The notes below the pieces were generated by a model, which saw only the letters and a list, made by a program, of their open reading frames with translations, was not told the DNA's origin and made no database searches. DNA of 58,480 nucleotides. Source: Oscillospiraceae bacterium (lineage in GTDB: Bacteria > Bacillota > Clostridia > Monoglobales > Monoglobaceae). Position 1 is the first letter of the stretch. Every line of letters starts with the position of its first letter. Below are positions 35,440-44,626 of this stretch, in pieces. The DNA lies in NCBI GenBank assembly GCA_015068845.1, contig SVJR01000006.1, positions 1 to 58,480 on the forward strand, given 5' to 3'. Made by a program: the position numbers and the translations under genes.

Positions 35440-37403
35440 CACTGTTCTCCTTGTATCTTTTTTATCTCATCACGCAGCTTTGCCGCAAGCTCGAACTGCA
35501 ATAGTTCTGCAGCTTTCTTCATTTCAACCGTTAACTCAGCAATTGTCCGTTCAGTAATCTCGGCACTATCCGGCTGTTTTGCTCTTGATTGCGTCTCGTC
35601 ACCGCTCACGGTTGCCTCGATAATATCACGGACATCCTTTTTAATTGACTGCGGAACAATTCCGTGCTCTTCGTTATATTCTCTCTGGATTTTGCGACGG
35701 CGTTCCGTCTCGGTAATCGCACGGTGCATTGAGCCTGTAATCCGGTCTGCATACATTATAACCGAGCCGTTTGCGTTTCGTGCCGCACGCCCTATGGTCT
35801 GGATGAGAGATGTATCCGACCGTAAAAAGCCTTCCTGGTCAGCATCAAGGATAGCGACCAATGAAACTTCGGGAATGTCAAGACCCTCACGCAAAAGGTT
35901 TATTCCCACAAGAACATCAAATACGCCAAGACGAAGGTCGCGGATAATTTCCATTCGTTCAATGGTTTCCACCTCGGAATGAAGGTATCTTACCTTCACG
36001 CCCATTTCCGCAAAATAATCCGTCAGCCGTTCCGCCATCTTTTTGGTCAAAGTGGTTACAAGCACCCTCTCGCCCTTTTCAGTACGGGCGCATATCTCGC
36101 CGTAAAGGTCATCAACCTGACCTGCCACGGGACGGACATCAATCTTCGGGTCAAGCAGACCGGTCGGCCTTATTACCTGCTCGACAACCTGCGTTGAACG
36201 CTCAGTTTCAAACTCGGCAGGGGTTGCGCTGACAAAAATAGCCTGATTTATATGGTCATAGAATTCGTCAAAATTAAGCGGCCTGTTATCATATGCCGAC
36301 GGGAGGCGGAATCCATATTCCACCAAATTTGTCTTTCGGGCACGGTCGCCGGCATACATTGCACGAACCTGCGGAATCGTTACATGGGACTCGTCCACTA
36401 TGAGCAAAAAGTCCTTGGGCAGATAGTCAAGAAGTGTAAACGGCGGACTGCCCTCCGCCCTTCCGCTGATGTGCCGCGAGTAGTTTTCGATGCCCTGACA
36501 AAACCCCGTCTCACGCAGCATTTCCATATCATATTGGGTGCGCTGTCTGATACGCTGAGCCTCAATCAGTTTGTCGTCTGCCTCAAACTCCTTTACTCGG
36601 CTTTCCATCTCGTCAAGAATTGCAGGAACGGCACAGTCAAGTTTTTCCTTGCCGGCAACATAATGCGATGCCGGATAAATTGCGCAATGCTTCAGCACCG
36701 AAATAACCTCACCCGTTACCGAGCTGATTTCCGCAATCCTGTCCACTTCGTCACCGAAGAACTCTATCCGGATTGCGTTACCGCTTGAATATGACGGAAA
36801 TACATCAATCACATCGCCACGGACACGGAACTTATTACGCGAAAAGTCCACATCGTTGCGCTCGTACTGAATCTCAATCAGTTTTTTTATTACCTCGTCA
36901 CGGTCGGCAATATTGCCCGTTCGGAGCGACACCACCATATTGTTGTAGTCAATCGGGTCGCCCAGGCCGTAAATGCAGGATACGCTGGCGACAATGATAA
37001 CATCCTTGCGTTCAAACAGCGCTGCCGTTGCTGAGTGGCGAAGCTTATCAATGTCATCATTTGTCTGCGCGTCCTTCTCGATATATGTGTCCGAATGCGG
37101 AATGTACGCCTCGGGCTGATAGTAGTCGTAATATGAAACAAAATATTCTACCGCGTTTTCGGGGAATATCTCCTTGAACTCGCTGCAAAGCTGTGCCGCA
37201 AGGGTCTTGTTATGAGCAAGGACAAGGGTTGGCTTGTTGACATTTTTAATCACATTTGCCATAGTAAAGGTTTTGCCCGAGCCGGTAACGCCAAGCAAGG
37301 TCTGGAACTTATCACCGCGCAGAACACCCCGGGTCAGCTTTTCAATTGCCTGGGGCTGGTCGCCGTTTGGCGCATAGGGTGAATGAATTGTAAATTCCGG
37401 CAT
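35439..37403 (-). CDS. uvrB: Excinuclease ABC subunit B
   Basis: This 654-residue helicase-like repair protein has [14 protein letters not shown] near 39 (Walker A), [20 protein letters not shown] near 93 (beta-hairpin region), DESHVTIPQ near 335, the helicase motif QTIGRAARN near 540 and a C-terminal UVR motif ([19 protein letters not shown]). It loads onto damaged DNA with UvrA. It begins 18 nt from the radC stop, and GGAGG precedes the start. Confidence 0.97.
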   Translation of the reverse strand: MPEFTIHSPYAPNGDQPQAIEKLTRGVLRGDKFQTLLGVTGSGKTFTMANVIKNVNKPTLVLAHNKTLAAQLCSEFKEIFPENAVEYFVSYYDYYQPEAYIPHSDTYIEKDAQTNDDIDKLRHSATAALFERKDVIIVASVSCIYGLGDPIDYNNMVVSLRTGNIADRDEVIKKLIEIQYERNDVDFSRNKFRVRGDVIDVFPSYSSGNAIRIEFFGDEVDRIAEISSVTGEVISVLKHCAIYPASHYVAGKEKLDCAVPAILDEMESRVKEFEADDKLIEAQRIRQRTQYDMEMLRETGFCQGIENYSRHISGRAEGSPPFTLLDYLPKDFLLIVDESHVTIPQVRAMYAGDRARKTNLVEYGFRLPSAYDNRPLNFDEFYDHINQAIFVSATPAEFETERSTQVVEQVIRPTGLLDPKIDVRPVAGQVDDLYGEICARTEKGERVLVTTLTKKMAERLTDYFAEMGVKVRYLHSEVETIERMEIIRDLRLGVFDVLVGINLLREGLDIPEVSLVAILDADQEGFLRSDTSLIQTIGRAARNANGSVIMYADRITGSMHRAITETERRRKIQREYNEEHGIVPQSIKKDVRDIIEATVSGDETQSRAKQPDSAEITERTIAELTVEMKKAAELLQFELAAKLRDEIKKIQGEQ

Positions 37404-37420
37404 CTTGCAAAACCTCCTTT

Positions 37421-38155
37421 TTATATCAACTGAATTTCGTACTCGCCTTCAAAATCCTTCAGATTTTTCACTTTTTTAAGATATCCGTTGCCACGGATGC
37501 TGTAGCTTTCCTGACCCGATATAATCACGCTGTCAAGAAACTTGATGTCTACTGCCGCAAAAGCATCGTTCAGCTGCCTGGACAACGCTATATCCTCATA
37601 TGACGGTTTAGGATTTCCACTGGGGTGGTTGTGAACAATCAGAACCACAGCCGCATTATCCCAAAGCGCCCGCCTTACAACCTGCTTGGGGGTTATGTAA
37701 GTATGAGTTTCCCCGCCCTTTGAAATTTTTATTACAGAACGCAACCTGAACGATGAGTTAAGGCTGAAAAGATATGCCTCCTCAAGCATTTTCCCGTAAA
37801 AGAATGTGGAAGCATATGCCGTTATCTCCTCCATAGTAAAAAGCCGAGGCGGCTTATGGTACTTGAGATTGCGCTCAGTTATACCTAAAAGTGCCGGCAA
37901 GGTTTTAAGAAACTTTGCAGCTCGGTCACCGATCCCCTTAAACTCCATCAGCTGTTCGACATCTGCGTTAAATACGCCCGCAAGAGACCCAAAGCGCCTA
38001 AGCATTTTATGCGCTACCTCATTAACATTGGCACGCGGAATAACAGTGAACAGGATATATTCAAGCTGCTCGTGCGGTTCAAGGAACTCAAGACCCTCTT
38101 TGGCAACCTTTATGTCAAGCCGTTCTCTGTGTCTATCGTGTATGTTGCCGCTCAC
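37421..38155 (-). CDS. radC: RadC/MPN-JAB-domain protein
   Basis: This 244-residue RadC-family protein has an N-terminal helix-hairpin-helix ([15 protein letters not shown] near 66) and a C-terminal JAB/MPN domain. The latter carries the metal motif [15 protein letters not shown] near 172 and a downstream Asp/Ser pattern ([15 protein letters not shown]). Its biochemical role is unsettled despite the name; a link to repair is by context. The start GTG at 38155 overlaps the rluD stop by four bases (GTGA), and uvrB-uvrA follow. Confidence 0.92.
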   Translation of the reverse strand: MSGNIHDRHRERLDIKVAKEGLEFLEPHEQLEYILFTVIPRANVNEVAHKMLRRFGSLAGVFNADVEQLMEFKGIGDRAAKFLKTLPALLGITERNLKYHKPPRLFTMEEITAYASTFFYGKMLEEAYLFSLNSSFRLRSVIKISKGGETHTYITPKQVVRRALWDNAAVVLIVHNHPSGNPKPSYEDIALSRQLNDAFAAVDIKFLDSVIISGQESYSIRGNGYLKKVKNLKDFEGEYEIQLI

Positions 38156-39060
38156 TGTTCCCGCCTCCTTAGTTTGGTCAGTACCTCTTCAAAATAATCC
38201 GGTGCTTCTCTTTCAAATTCCATATATTCACCAAGAACCGGGTGAATGTAGCCCACCTTGCGTGCGTGGAGGAGCTGACCGCTTAGCTTAAACTCTTCCT
38301 TTTTCCTTCCGTAAACGGGATCACCGACTATCGGATGACCGTTTTGGGACATATGAACCCGTATCTGATGGGTGCGGCCTGTCTCAAGCCGACATCTCAC
38401 AAGCGTGTATTTATCAAACCGCTCCAAAACATAGAAGTGCGTCACCGCATCTCTTGAATTTTTCTCGGTTATTGTCATTTTTTTACGGTCCTTGGGGTCT
38501 CTGCCGATGGGTGCATCTATCGTGCCGGAATCTTCCTTTATTCTGCCGTGAACAAGTGCCATATATTCACGGGTCAGGCTGTGCTCCTTTATCTGCTCGG
38601 AAAGTCCCAGATGGGCACGGTCGTCCTTGGCAACAAGCAGAAGTCCGCTTGTGTCCTTGTCAATGCGGTGAATTATCCCGGGCCGTATCTCGCCGTTTAT
38701 CCCCGACAAATTGTCACCGCAATGCGCCATAAGCGCGTTGACCAGCGTACCCTCAAGGTTGCCTGCCGCAGGGTGAACCACCATCCCCTGGGGTTTGTTG
38801 ACAACCAGCATATGCTCGTCCTCATAAACTATATCAAGCGGTATTTCCTCCGCTTTAAGCTCGGTGTCCTTCGGCGGCGGAAGAGTCAGTTCAATTCTGT
38901 CGCCCTCACGCAGCTTGTAATTCGCCTTTGCCGTACTTCCGTTTACCGTGATATTGCCGTCTGAAATCAGCTTTTGAATTCTCGACCTTGTAAGGTCAGC
39001 ATTTGTCTTGGCAAGAAACACATCAAGTCTTGCACCCGAAGCTTCAACACAAATCAGCAT
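38152..39060 (-). CDS. rluD: RluA/RluD-family 23S rRNA pseudouridine synthase
   Basis: This 302-residue protein has an N-terminal S4 domain (RIQKLISDGNITVNGSTAK near 27) and the synthase core with the catalytic RIDKDTSGLLLVAK region near 133. Later come CRLETGRTHQIRVHM near 220 and HPIVGDPVYG near 240. Several Firmicute paralogues differ in target position, so the symbol is indicative only. It overlaps lspA by 17 nt, in the conserved lspA-rluD order. Confidence 0.9.
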   Translation of the reverse strand: MLICVEASGARLDVFLAKTNADLTRSRIQKLISDGNITVNGSTAKANYKLREGDRIELTLPPPKDTELKAEEIPLDIVYEDEHMLVVNKPQGMVVHPAAGNLEGTLVNALMAHCGDNLSGINGEIRPGIIHRIDKDTSGLLLVAKDDRAHLGLSEQIKEHSLTREYMALVHGRIKEDSGTIDAPIGRDPKDRKKMTITEKNSRDAVTHFYVLERFDKYTLVRCRLETGRTHQIRVHMSQNGHPIVGDPVYGRKKEEFKLSGQLLHARKVGYIHPVLGEYMEFEREAPDYFEEVLTKLRRREQ

Positions 39061-39532
39061 TCTTCTCTGCCTCCTTCGGGACGGACTTCAGCTTGTCTTC
39101 AATAAAAACAACAAAAACCGCTATCAGTCCTGCACCTATACACACAAAAATATCGGCAATATTAAAAACAGGGAAGTCAATCAATCTGAAATCAATAAAA
39201 TCAACCACATACCCCAAAGAGATGCGGTCAATCATATTCCCCACAGCCCCTGCCATTACAAAGCAAAGCCCTAAATTAAGGGTCTTTGACCGATTTTTGA
39301 ACTTCCACAATGCAAACAATATCACAGGTATGGCAATCAGAGCCACTATAACAAAAAACCATACTTTATCCTGAAGTATCCCGAAGGCCGCACCGCGGTT
39401 TTCAACATAGGTCAGGTGAAGCACACCCTCCCAGACCGATATACTGCCGATTTGCGAAAGCTCGGCTTGTGCCCAATGCTTCACAAGGAAATCCAGTATT
39501 ATTATCCCTATACATACAACAAAATAAACCAT
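39044..39532 (-). CDS. lspA: Lipoprotein signal peptidase II
   Basis: This 162-residue protein with four transmembrane helices contains the two catalytic aspartate regions: GAVGNMIDRISLGYVVDFID near 101 and PVFNIADIFVCIGAGL near 125. The FGILQDKVWFF segment is near 47. It cleaves prolipoprotein signal peptides after lipidation. It sits between divIVA and rluD. Confidence 0.95.
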   Translation of the reverse strand: MVYFVVCIGIIILDFLVKHWAQAELSQIGSISVWEGVLHLTYVENRGAAFGILQDKVWFFVIVALIAIPVILFALWKFKNRSKTLNLGLCFVMAGAVGNMIDRISLGYVVDFIDFRLIDFPVFNIADIFVCIGAGLIAVFVVFIEDKLKSVPKEAEKNADLC

Positions 39533-39561
39533 GATATTTCTCCGTTAATAATTTCAAATAA

Positions 39562-39583
39562 ACGGCATCGCCGTTTTTTTTAT
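39562..39583 (+). terminator. Triloop hairpin with T-tract upstream of lspA
   Basis: AAACGGC-ATC-GCCGTTT (39562-39578) is followed on the plus strand by TTTTT. The neighbouring genes are on the minus strand, so a terminator role would need a plus-strand transcript, for which there is no sign. It may instead belong to the triloop palindromes seen elsewhere in the window. Confidence 0.35.
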
Positions 39584-39618
39584 TTTTATCAGGCATAGCG
39601 GAAAATTCCTTTTATACC

Positions 39619-39658
39619 AAAAATCTGTTCCCCCAGGACACACCTCGGGAAACAGATT
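39619..39658 (-). terminator. Terminator after divIVA
   Basis: An 8-bp stem AATCTGTT/AACAGATT (39622-39629 with 39651-39658) is extended by CCC/GGG pairing. On the minus strand it is followed by a short T-tract (AAAAA at 39619-39623 on plus). It lies 21 nt downstream of the divIVA stop. Confidence 0.65.
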
Positions 39659-39679
39659 ACAGTTTCAAGAGCCTTTTGA

Positions 39680-40330
39680 TTATTCAGCCTCTGCCGCAGG
39701 TTCTTCGCCTTCTTCGGGATCTGCCGCAACATACTCGCCCTTTTCGTTAACAGTCAGTTTGGGAAGCTCCATTGTAACGCGCTCCAGCTTTTCAAGGGCC
39801 GACATTACCTTTTCAGGCTGTTCGTCCGAAACGGGCTCAAGTTCAACACGCTTGGGCTCAACCTTAATATCGGTGGTTTTTGCCGTGGGCATATTGAATT
39901 CCTTAACAATATCAAGCTGAGAGGTCAAAAGCGAGATAATTCTTGTTCTGAAAACTTCAACGCTGCGCTTCATTTCCTCATACTCGTAGCTTACACGAGT
40001 AACCTCACGGCTTGCGTCCGAAAGCAGCTGTGATGCCTTTGTTTCAGCATCTGCGATAATGTTCTCCGCTTTCTTTTTAGCATTCTGAACAACCTCGTCA
40101 CCCGCACTCTGGGCAACAAGAATTGCGCTCTGAAGAGCCTCCTCCATTGCCTTGTACTGTTTGATTGCATTGGACAGCATATTGATTTTGTCCTTGTTTG
40201 CAAGGTTTTCCTTGTAGATAAGCTCATAGTTTTCGCCTATTACATGCATAAACTCCTGAACTTCAACCTTACTGTAGCCCGAAAGCTCCTTCTTAAATTT
40301 TCTGTTTTCAATTTCCAATGGTGTCAGCAT
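39680..40330 (-). CDS. divIVA: DivIVA-domain septum-site/polar protein
   Basis: This 216-residue protein has the N-terminal DivIVA membrane-binding motif LTPLEIENRKFKKELSGYSK and KVEVQEFMHVIGENYE. A long coiled coil follows (about 30-150; VVQNAKKKAENIIADAETKA) and an acidic C-terminal tail (DPEEGEEPAAEAE). DivIVA proteins recognise negatively curved membrane at poles and septa. Neighbours ylmH and sepF match the Firmicute division cluster. Confidence 0.93.
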   Translation of the reverse strand: MLTPLEIENRKFKKELSGYSKVEVQEFMHVIGENYELIYKENLANKDKINMLSNAIKQYKAMEEALQSAILVAQSAGDEVVQNAKKKAENIIADAETKASQLLSDASREVTRVSYEYEEMKRSVEVFRTRIISLLTSQLDIVKEFNMPTAKTTDIKVEPKRVELEPVSDEQPEKVMSALEKLERVTMELPKLTVNEKGEYVAADPEEGEEPAAEAE

Positions 40331-40364
40331 AAAGAATCACCTCTAAAAAATCTAAAATTTGTTT

Positions 40365-41129
40365 CTATGTTGCTTTTTCTATACAAATCCCAAGTCGGCC
40401 TTTTTTTGTTGTGTTTAAAGAGTCCGACAGTATGAACCTGCCCGCACCTCGAACCGAAAAGGTATCTCCGGGATTTACCTGCAATGATACATTATCGCAT
40501 TCAAGCCAGTTGACACTGACTCTCTTACTTTTTATAACCTCCGCCGCAACACTGCGGGAGGTTTTAAGTGCCGCTGCAACTATACAGTCAAGTCTGAGCG
40601 CCGCAACGGTTGTCTTTATTTCTTCAAATTTGCGTTTCGGAACTTCAAACTCACCAGGTTCAACCTTGCGGATTTTTACGCCGCATCTCCCCACCTTGTC
40701 AAGGTTGGAGATTATGTATTCGCCAATGTCCGCTGCCGCAAACACCAGGGTTTTCCCCTCAAGGCACAGGATATCCCCGATTTTTTCACGGCGGATGCCA
40801 AGTCCCAGAAGGCTGCCCAGAAAGTCACGATGGTTTAAAGCATCTATATCCCTGCCTGAAATTTCAAGCGCCGAAACAAACTCCGCCATAGCGTCGTCCT
40901 CTGCATATTCGGGGAGCGCCATAAACATACACCGCTCCGCATCGGGATAACCGCCATAAAAGGTAAGACGGATATCCGGGATACCTATCTGCCGCAAATG
41001 AGCCTTAATAACTGCCGCCTCGGCAGGGGTTAAAAACCCCAGCGCCTTAACAGTATAATGCTTTTCGCAAAGCAGAGCTGTATCTGCCGCTTTTGCAAGC
41101 AGAATTTTCTCGTCAATACCCTGCTGCAT
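40365..41129 (-). CDS. ylmH: YlmH-type S4-domain RNA-binding protein
   Basis: This 254-residue protein has an N-terminal region with GFLTPAEAAVIKAHL near 31 and a middle domain (DALNHRDFLGSLLGLGIRRE near 94). A C-terminal S4 domain follows (LDCIVAAALKTSRSVAAEVI near 180; VSVNWLECDNVSLQVNPGDT). The family binds RNA and has been linked to ribosome rescue in Bacilli. It overlaps sepF by one base (TAATG) and precedes divIVA. Confidence 0.88.
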   Translation of the reverse strand: MQQGIDEKILLAKAADTALLCEKHYTVKALGFLTPAEAAVIKAHLRQIGIPDIRLTFYGGYPDAERCMFMALPEYAEDDAMAEFVSALEISGRDIDALNHRDFLGSLLGLGIRREKIGDILCLEGKTLVFAAADIGEYIISNLDKVGRCGVKIRKVEPGEFEVPKRKFEEIKTTVAALRLDCIVAAALKTSRSVAAEVIKSKRVSVNWLECDNVSLQVNPGDTFSVRGAGRFILSDSLNTTKKGRLGICIEKAT

Positions 41130-41587
41130 TAGTTATTCCAGGGAAAAATTCCTTTGTTGCGAAGCTCGTCCTTGAAATCACCCATAATACCCACATTGTA
41201 GGGTGCGATAAGGAATATTCCGTTTGAAACCTTCTGGATGTTTCCGTCAAGTGCGTATACAGCACCGCTGAGAAAATCAACAATTCTGCGTGCAACATCT
41301 CTTTCAACGGATTCAAGGTTCATAACAACTGGCTTTTTGCTCTTTAAGTGGTTCGCAATGTCTCTTGCATCTTCAAAGCTTTCGGGCTGAAGAACAACCA
41401 GCTTGAGCTGCGCAGTTGTGTGGATTTTTACAACCTTATTACGCTTGCCGCCAACCTCAAGGGTTTCGCTTTCGTCTGCTTCAAAAACAGAGCTGTTTGA
41501 AAATTCGCTGTTTTCGAGCAAATCCTCCTCGTAATCATCGCCTGTGTCAAAGCCGATAAGATTAAGCATCTTGTTTACTATACTCAT
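41129..41587 (-). CDS. sepF: Cell division protein SepF
   Basis: This 152-residue protein starts with an amphipathic membrane-binding helix (MSIVNKMLNLIGF). An acidic linker follows, then the SepF core: LVVLQPESFEDARDIANHLK near 67, KKPVVMNLESVERDVARRIV near 88, VDFLSGAVYALDGNIQKV near 108 and FLIAPYNVGI near 130. SepF links FtsZ to the membrane. A -10 element lies upstream. Confidence 0.95.
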   Translation of the reverse strand: MSIVNKMLNLIGFDTGDDYEEDLLENSEFSNSSVFEADESETLEVGGKRNKVVKIHTTAQLKLVVLQPESFEDARDIANHLKSKKPVVMNLESVERDVARRIVDFLSGAVYALDGNIQKVSNGIFLIAPYNVGIMGDFKDELRNKGIFPWNN

Positions 41588-41663
41588 TATATTTTCCTCC
41601 TCGGAATTTTATATAAAAGTTTAATAATATTCGTAATTTTGAAAAAATCTCCTCTAAATAATT

Positions 41664-41681
41664 ATTATATCACAAAAAAAT
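41664..41681 (-). promoter_or_regulatory. Extended -10 promoter element upstream of sepF
   Basis: On the minus strand TTTGTGATATAAT places an extended -10 (TGTGA-TATAAT; box at 41664-41669) about 75 nt before sepF. The -35 region is poor. It shows that the TTGTG-TATAAT arrangement is also used for protein genes in this genome. Confidence 0.5.
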
Positions 41682-42379
41682 CATTTTGTATAGTCCCGTT
41701 TTCCAAAAATTCCGGTACCAACTCTAACCATTGTTGCGCCGTGCTTTATCGCAAGGGCATAGTCATTGGTCATACCCATTGAAAGCTCGTCCATAGAGAC
41801 TCCCGGAATATTTTTCTCCTTAATATCCTCTGCAAGCTTTTTCATTCCGTCAAACACACGGATAAGCAACTCCTCATCGTCGGTAAACGGCGCAACCGTC
41901 ATAAGACCCTTGATTTTTACATTCTCAAATTCTGCGGAAATACTGCGACACAGTTCTTCACATTCATCAGGATTTATGCCGAACTTACTTTCCTCGCCCG
42001 AAACATTTACCTCCAAAAGAATGTTCTGAACCTTGCCGTGCTTTTTGGCCTGACGGTCGATTTCCTTTGCCAAATCAAAGCTGTCAACCGAATGAATAAG
42101 CTCCACCTTATCTATTATATACTTAACTTTGTTTTTTTGCAAGTGTCCGATAAGATGCCAGCGAACCGGCTTTACATTTTCGAACTTTTCCATAACCTCC
42201 TGAACACGATTCTCGCCGATATCGCAAGCACCGAGGTCAATCGCCTCATTCATCACATCTGTTCCATAGGTTTTTGTTACCGCAATAAGAGTTATATCCT
42301 CAGGATTTCTTCCTGCCTCCTCTGCCGCAGCTTTTATGTTTTTGCGAACCTGCTCAAGATTTTCACTGATATATGACAT
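41681..42379 (-). CDS. yggS: YggS-family pyridoxal-phosphate homeostasis protein
   Basis: This 232-residue PLP-binding TIM-barrel protein has LIAVTKTYGTDVMNEAIDLG near 30 (PLP-binding lysine), the signature ENRVQEVMEKFENVKPVRWH with LIGHLQKNK near 55-83, GEESKFGINPDE near 140 and LSMGMTNDYALAIKHGATMV with RVGTGIFG at the end. It maintains free PLP levels. It lies 1 nt after the HlyD-like gene's stop and is conserved next to sepF. Confidence 0.93.
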   Translation of the reverse strand: MSYISENLEQVRKNIKAAAEEAGRNPEDITLIAVTKTYGTDVMNEAIDLGACDIGENRVQEVMEKFENVKPVRWHLIGHLQKNKVKYIIDKVELIHSVDSFDLAKEIDRQAKKHGKVQNILLEVNVSGEESKFGINPDECEELCRSISAEFENVKIKGLMTVAPFTDDEELLIRVFDGMKKLAEDIKEKNIPGVSMDELSMGMTNDYALAIKHGATMVRVGTGIFGKRDYTK

Positions 42380-42380
42380 T

Positions 42381-43661
42381 TTACCTCACAACCTTGCCGT
42401 CATAAAGATTTTTTGCACTGACAATAAGCTCATCATAAAGCTTGAGCGGGCTGTTTCCATCTGCCGTATTATCTGCTTTTTCAGAAACAACCGCCCAATC
42501 CTTGCCGCTGTATATAAGGTCCACCGGCAGGAACTTTGCCTTGTCGTTGCGGATAACATAAACACCCATTGTTGTGCCGTCCATACGGAGACTTTTTGCA
42601 GGGATTCTGTACCCGTCATAACTGCTTTTTATGAACTCAACCTTCACCCGTGACGATGAATATATCATATCAACATACTTGTTGGAATTGACAACCAGTA
42701 TAACCTTGCCCGATACCTCGGGGGTTATGTTTGTGACCGTTCCCTCAACCGCATCAATGCTTATATCGGGGAACCGGAGTTTAAGCTTGCTGCCCGTCTG
42801 CAGACCCTCTGCCTCGTCAGCCGGCACCTTTGCTGCAATACTCCATGAGAAGTTATTTACAATCTTGCCGATAGGCTCACCGGAATCCGCAAATTCTGCT
42901 GTTTTAGCTTCTGCCGGGAGCTTGTCCAGCTCCTTTAGATAGTCCGGGGTAATCTCCTCAAGTGCCTCCAATGTCAGCTTATCCTCAAGCCCGTCTATAC
43001 GCGCGGTAAAAGCGCCGGTCTTGGGGGCGTGGACCAGAGTTCTTTCGATATTATACTTCTTTTCAACAGACGCTTTTTCAGCCTGAAGTCTTTTTATTTC
43101 GGCATTGTTATCAACCGGCTCGATTTCGCCCGAGATAATCCGCCGTTTTTCAATCAGCGAATTCACGGTGCTTTCAATTTCCGCCGTGCTTTCAAGATTT
43201 CCGGCGTGGCCAAGCATCGGAATCCGTCTGAGCGACTGGGATATTGTCTGTTCGATTTTCGCAGTATCGTTACTGAAAACATCGCCCGTAAGTGCCGTTT
43301 CGGACAGTTTGTCGATTTTTTCTTCAAGCGCCTTCAGTTCATTGTTTGCTGAAATGTTTATTTCGTTTTTGTAGATATGCATAACGGTCTCACCAAGACT
43401 CACACGCTCGTCCTCTGCCATAACGCAGTACAGATACCCCGAGACCGGGGCATTTATGACCGTTTGTTCGCGAAAGATATAGCCTTCTGCAGAAATCAGA
43501 TCCTCCTCCGCGCCGCTGCGTACAATGGTGGTTGTCATACGGTTGCCGTAGCTAAGCACGGAATTGACCGAGATAATCAACACAAAGGCAAGGACAAGAA
43601 AGCCCACAAAGCCGCCGCGTTTTTTTGTTTTTCGTTTTGAAGATTTTCTGTTGGTTTTCAT
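42381..43661 (-). CDS. HlyD-like periplasmic adaptor in the division gene cluster
   Basis: This 426-residue protein has a very basic N-terminus (MKTNRKSSKRKTKKRGG), one transmembrane segment near 18-38, then an extracytoplasmic part. That part has a lipoyl-like start (INAPVSGYLYCVMAEDERVS), a coiled coil (about 95-205), a second lipoyl-half (LVHAPKTGAFTARIDGL) and beta-barrel segments. I chose the ATG at 43661 with GTGGGGA upstream; a start at 43682 has no ribosome site. No ABC or outer-membrane partner is adjacent. It may act in the cell envelope, but the role is unknown. Confidence 0.75.
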   Translation of the reverse strand: MKTNRKSSKRKTKKRGGFVGFLVLAFVLIISVNSVLSYGNRMTTTIVRSGAEEDLISAEGYIFREQTVINAPVSGYLYCVMAEDERVSLGETVMHIYKNEINISANNELKALEEKIDKLSETALTGDVFSNDTAKIEQTISQSLRRIPMLGHAGNLESTAEIESTVNSLIEKRRIISGEIEPVDNNAEIKRLQAEKASVEKKYNIERTLVHAPKTGAFTARIDGLEDKLTLEALEEITPDYLKELDKLPAEAKTAEFADSGEPIGKIVNNFSWSIAAKVPADEAEGLQTGSKLKLRFPDISIDAVEGTVTNITPEVSGKVILVVNSNKYVDMIYSSSRVKVEFIKSSYDGYRIPAKSLRMDGTTMGVYVIRNDKAKFLPVDLIYSGKDWAVVSEKADNTADGNSPLKLYDELIVSAKNLYDGKVVR

Positions 43662-43700
43662 AAAGTAAAATCCCCACTTCATTAATTACATTGTATCAAA

Positions 43701-44624
43701 TTATTTAAGAAAAGTAAAACATTTTTCGAAAACTTTTTCGTAAAACCCGTCCTCGCCCGCATCAAACCACGCAATGCTTGGGTTTCGTCTGAACCAGGTC
43801 AGCTGGCGTTTAGCATATCTGCGGCTTTCCATCTTGATTTTTTCGACCGCCTCACCAAGAGAGCACCGACCTTCAAAATACTCAACCAGCTCCTTATAGC
43901 CGATTGCCTGCATTGCCGTTGTATCCGCTCCGACGCCCTTTTCCCAAAGTCCCTTCACTTCTTCCAAAAGGCCTTTTTCAAGCATTATATCAACGCGGAG
44001 ATTTATACGCTCGTACAATCTCTCTCTATCCATATCAATCCCGATGATGAGCGCATCATACACCGCATCCCTCACCGATTCAAGATTTACCTGAGTGAAG
44101 GTTTTGCCTGTCACCTTGCACACTTCAAGGGCACGGATAACACGACGGACATTGTTTGGGTGAATCTTCTCCGCCGCCTCGGGGTCTGTCTCCTGTAAAA
44201 GTGCATAAACTGCGTCGTTGCCTTTCGAGTCTGCCAGGGCCTGCATTTCCTCACGGAAATTCGGGTCGGAATCAAAATCTGCAAAGCTTATATTATTTAA
44301 CACACTGTCCATATAAAGACCCGTTCCGCCGGCAATAACCGGAACCTTGCCGCGGCTGAGGATATCGTCTATGCAACGCCTTGCATCGCATACAAAGTCC
44401 GCAACACTGTAACGACGCTCCGGCTCGACAAAATCAAGCATATGATGTGGAATTCCCTGCATTTCGTCCTCGTCGGGCTTTGCCGTACCGATGCTCAAAC
44501 CTTTATAAATCTGCATCGAATCGCAGGAAACTATCTCGCCGTTTACCGCCTTTGCAATTTCCACCGCCAAAGCGGTTTTGCCCGAAGCCGTCGGCCCCGC
44601 AACCGCAATTATCTTATTTTGCAT
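43701..44624 (-). CDS. miaA: tRNA dimethylallyltransferase
   Basis: This 307-residue protein has the P-loop AVAGPTASGKTALAVEIAKA at residue 7, the DSMQIYKGLSIGTAKP substrate region near 35, VAGGTGLYMDSVLNN near 97 and KRQLTWFRRNPSIAWFDAGE near 270. It adds dimethylallyl to A37 of tRNAs that read codons starting with U. MiaB, at the other end of this cluster, methylthiolates the same base. It is separated by 2 nt from mutL. Confidence 0.96.
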   Translation of the reverse strand: MQNKIIAVAGPTASGKTALAVEIAKAVNGEIVSCDSMQIYKGLSIGTAKPDEDEMQGIPHHMLDFVEPERRYSVADFVCDARRCIDDILSRGKVPVIAGGTGLYMDSVLNNISFADFDSDPNFREEMQALADSKGNDAVYALLQETDPEAAEKIHPNNVRRVIRALEVCKVTGKTFTQVNLESVRDAVYDALIIGIDMDRERLYERINLRVDIMLEKGLLEEVKGLWEKGVGADTTAMQAIGYKELVEYFEGRCSLGEAVEKIKMESRRYAKRQLTWFRRNPSIAWFDAGEDGFYEKVFEKCFTFLK

Positions 44625-44626
44625 AC

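Noticed and set aside
39562-39583. Evidence for a plus-strand gene upstream of lspA
   Set aside because: The hairpin has a plus-strand T-tract but there is no plus-strand ORF or promoter leading into it.
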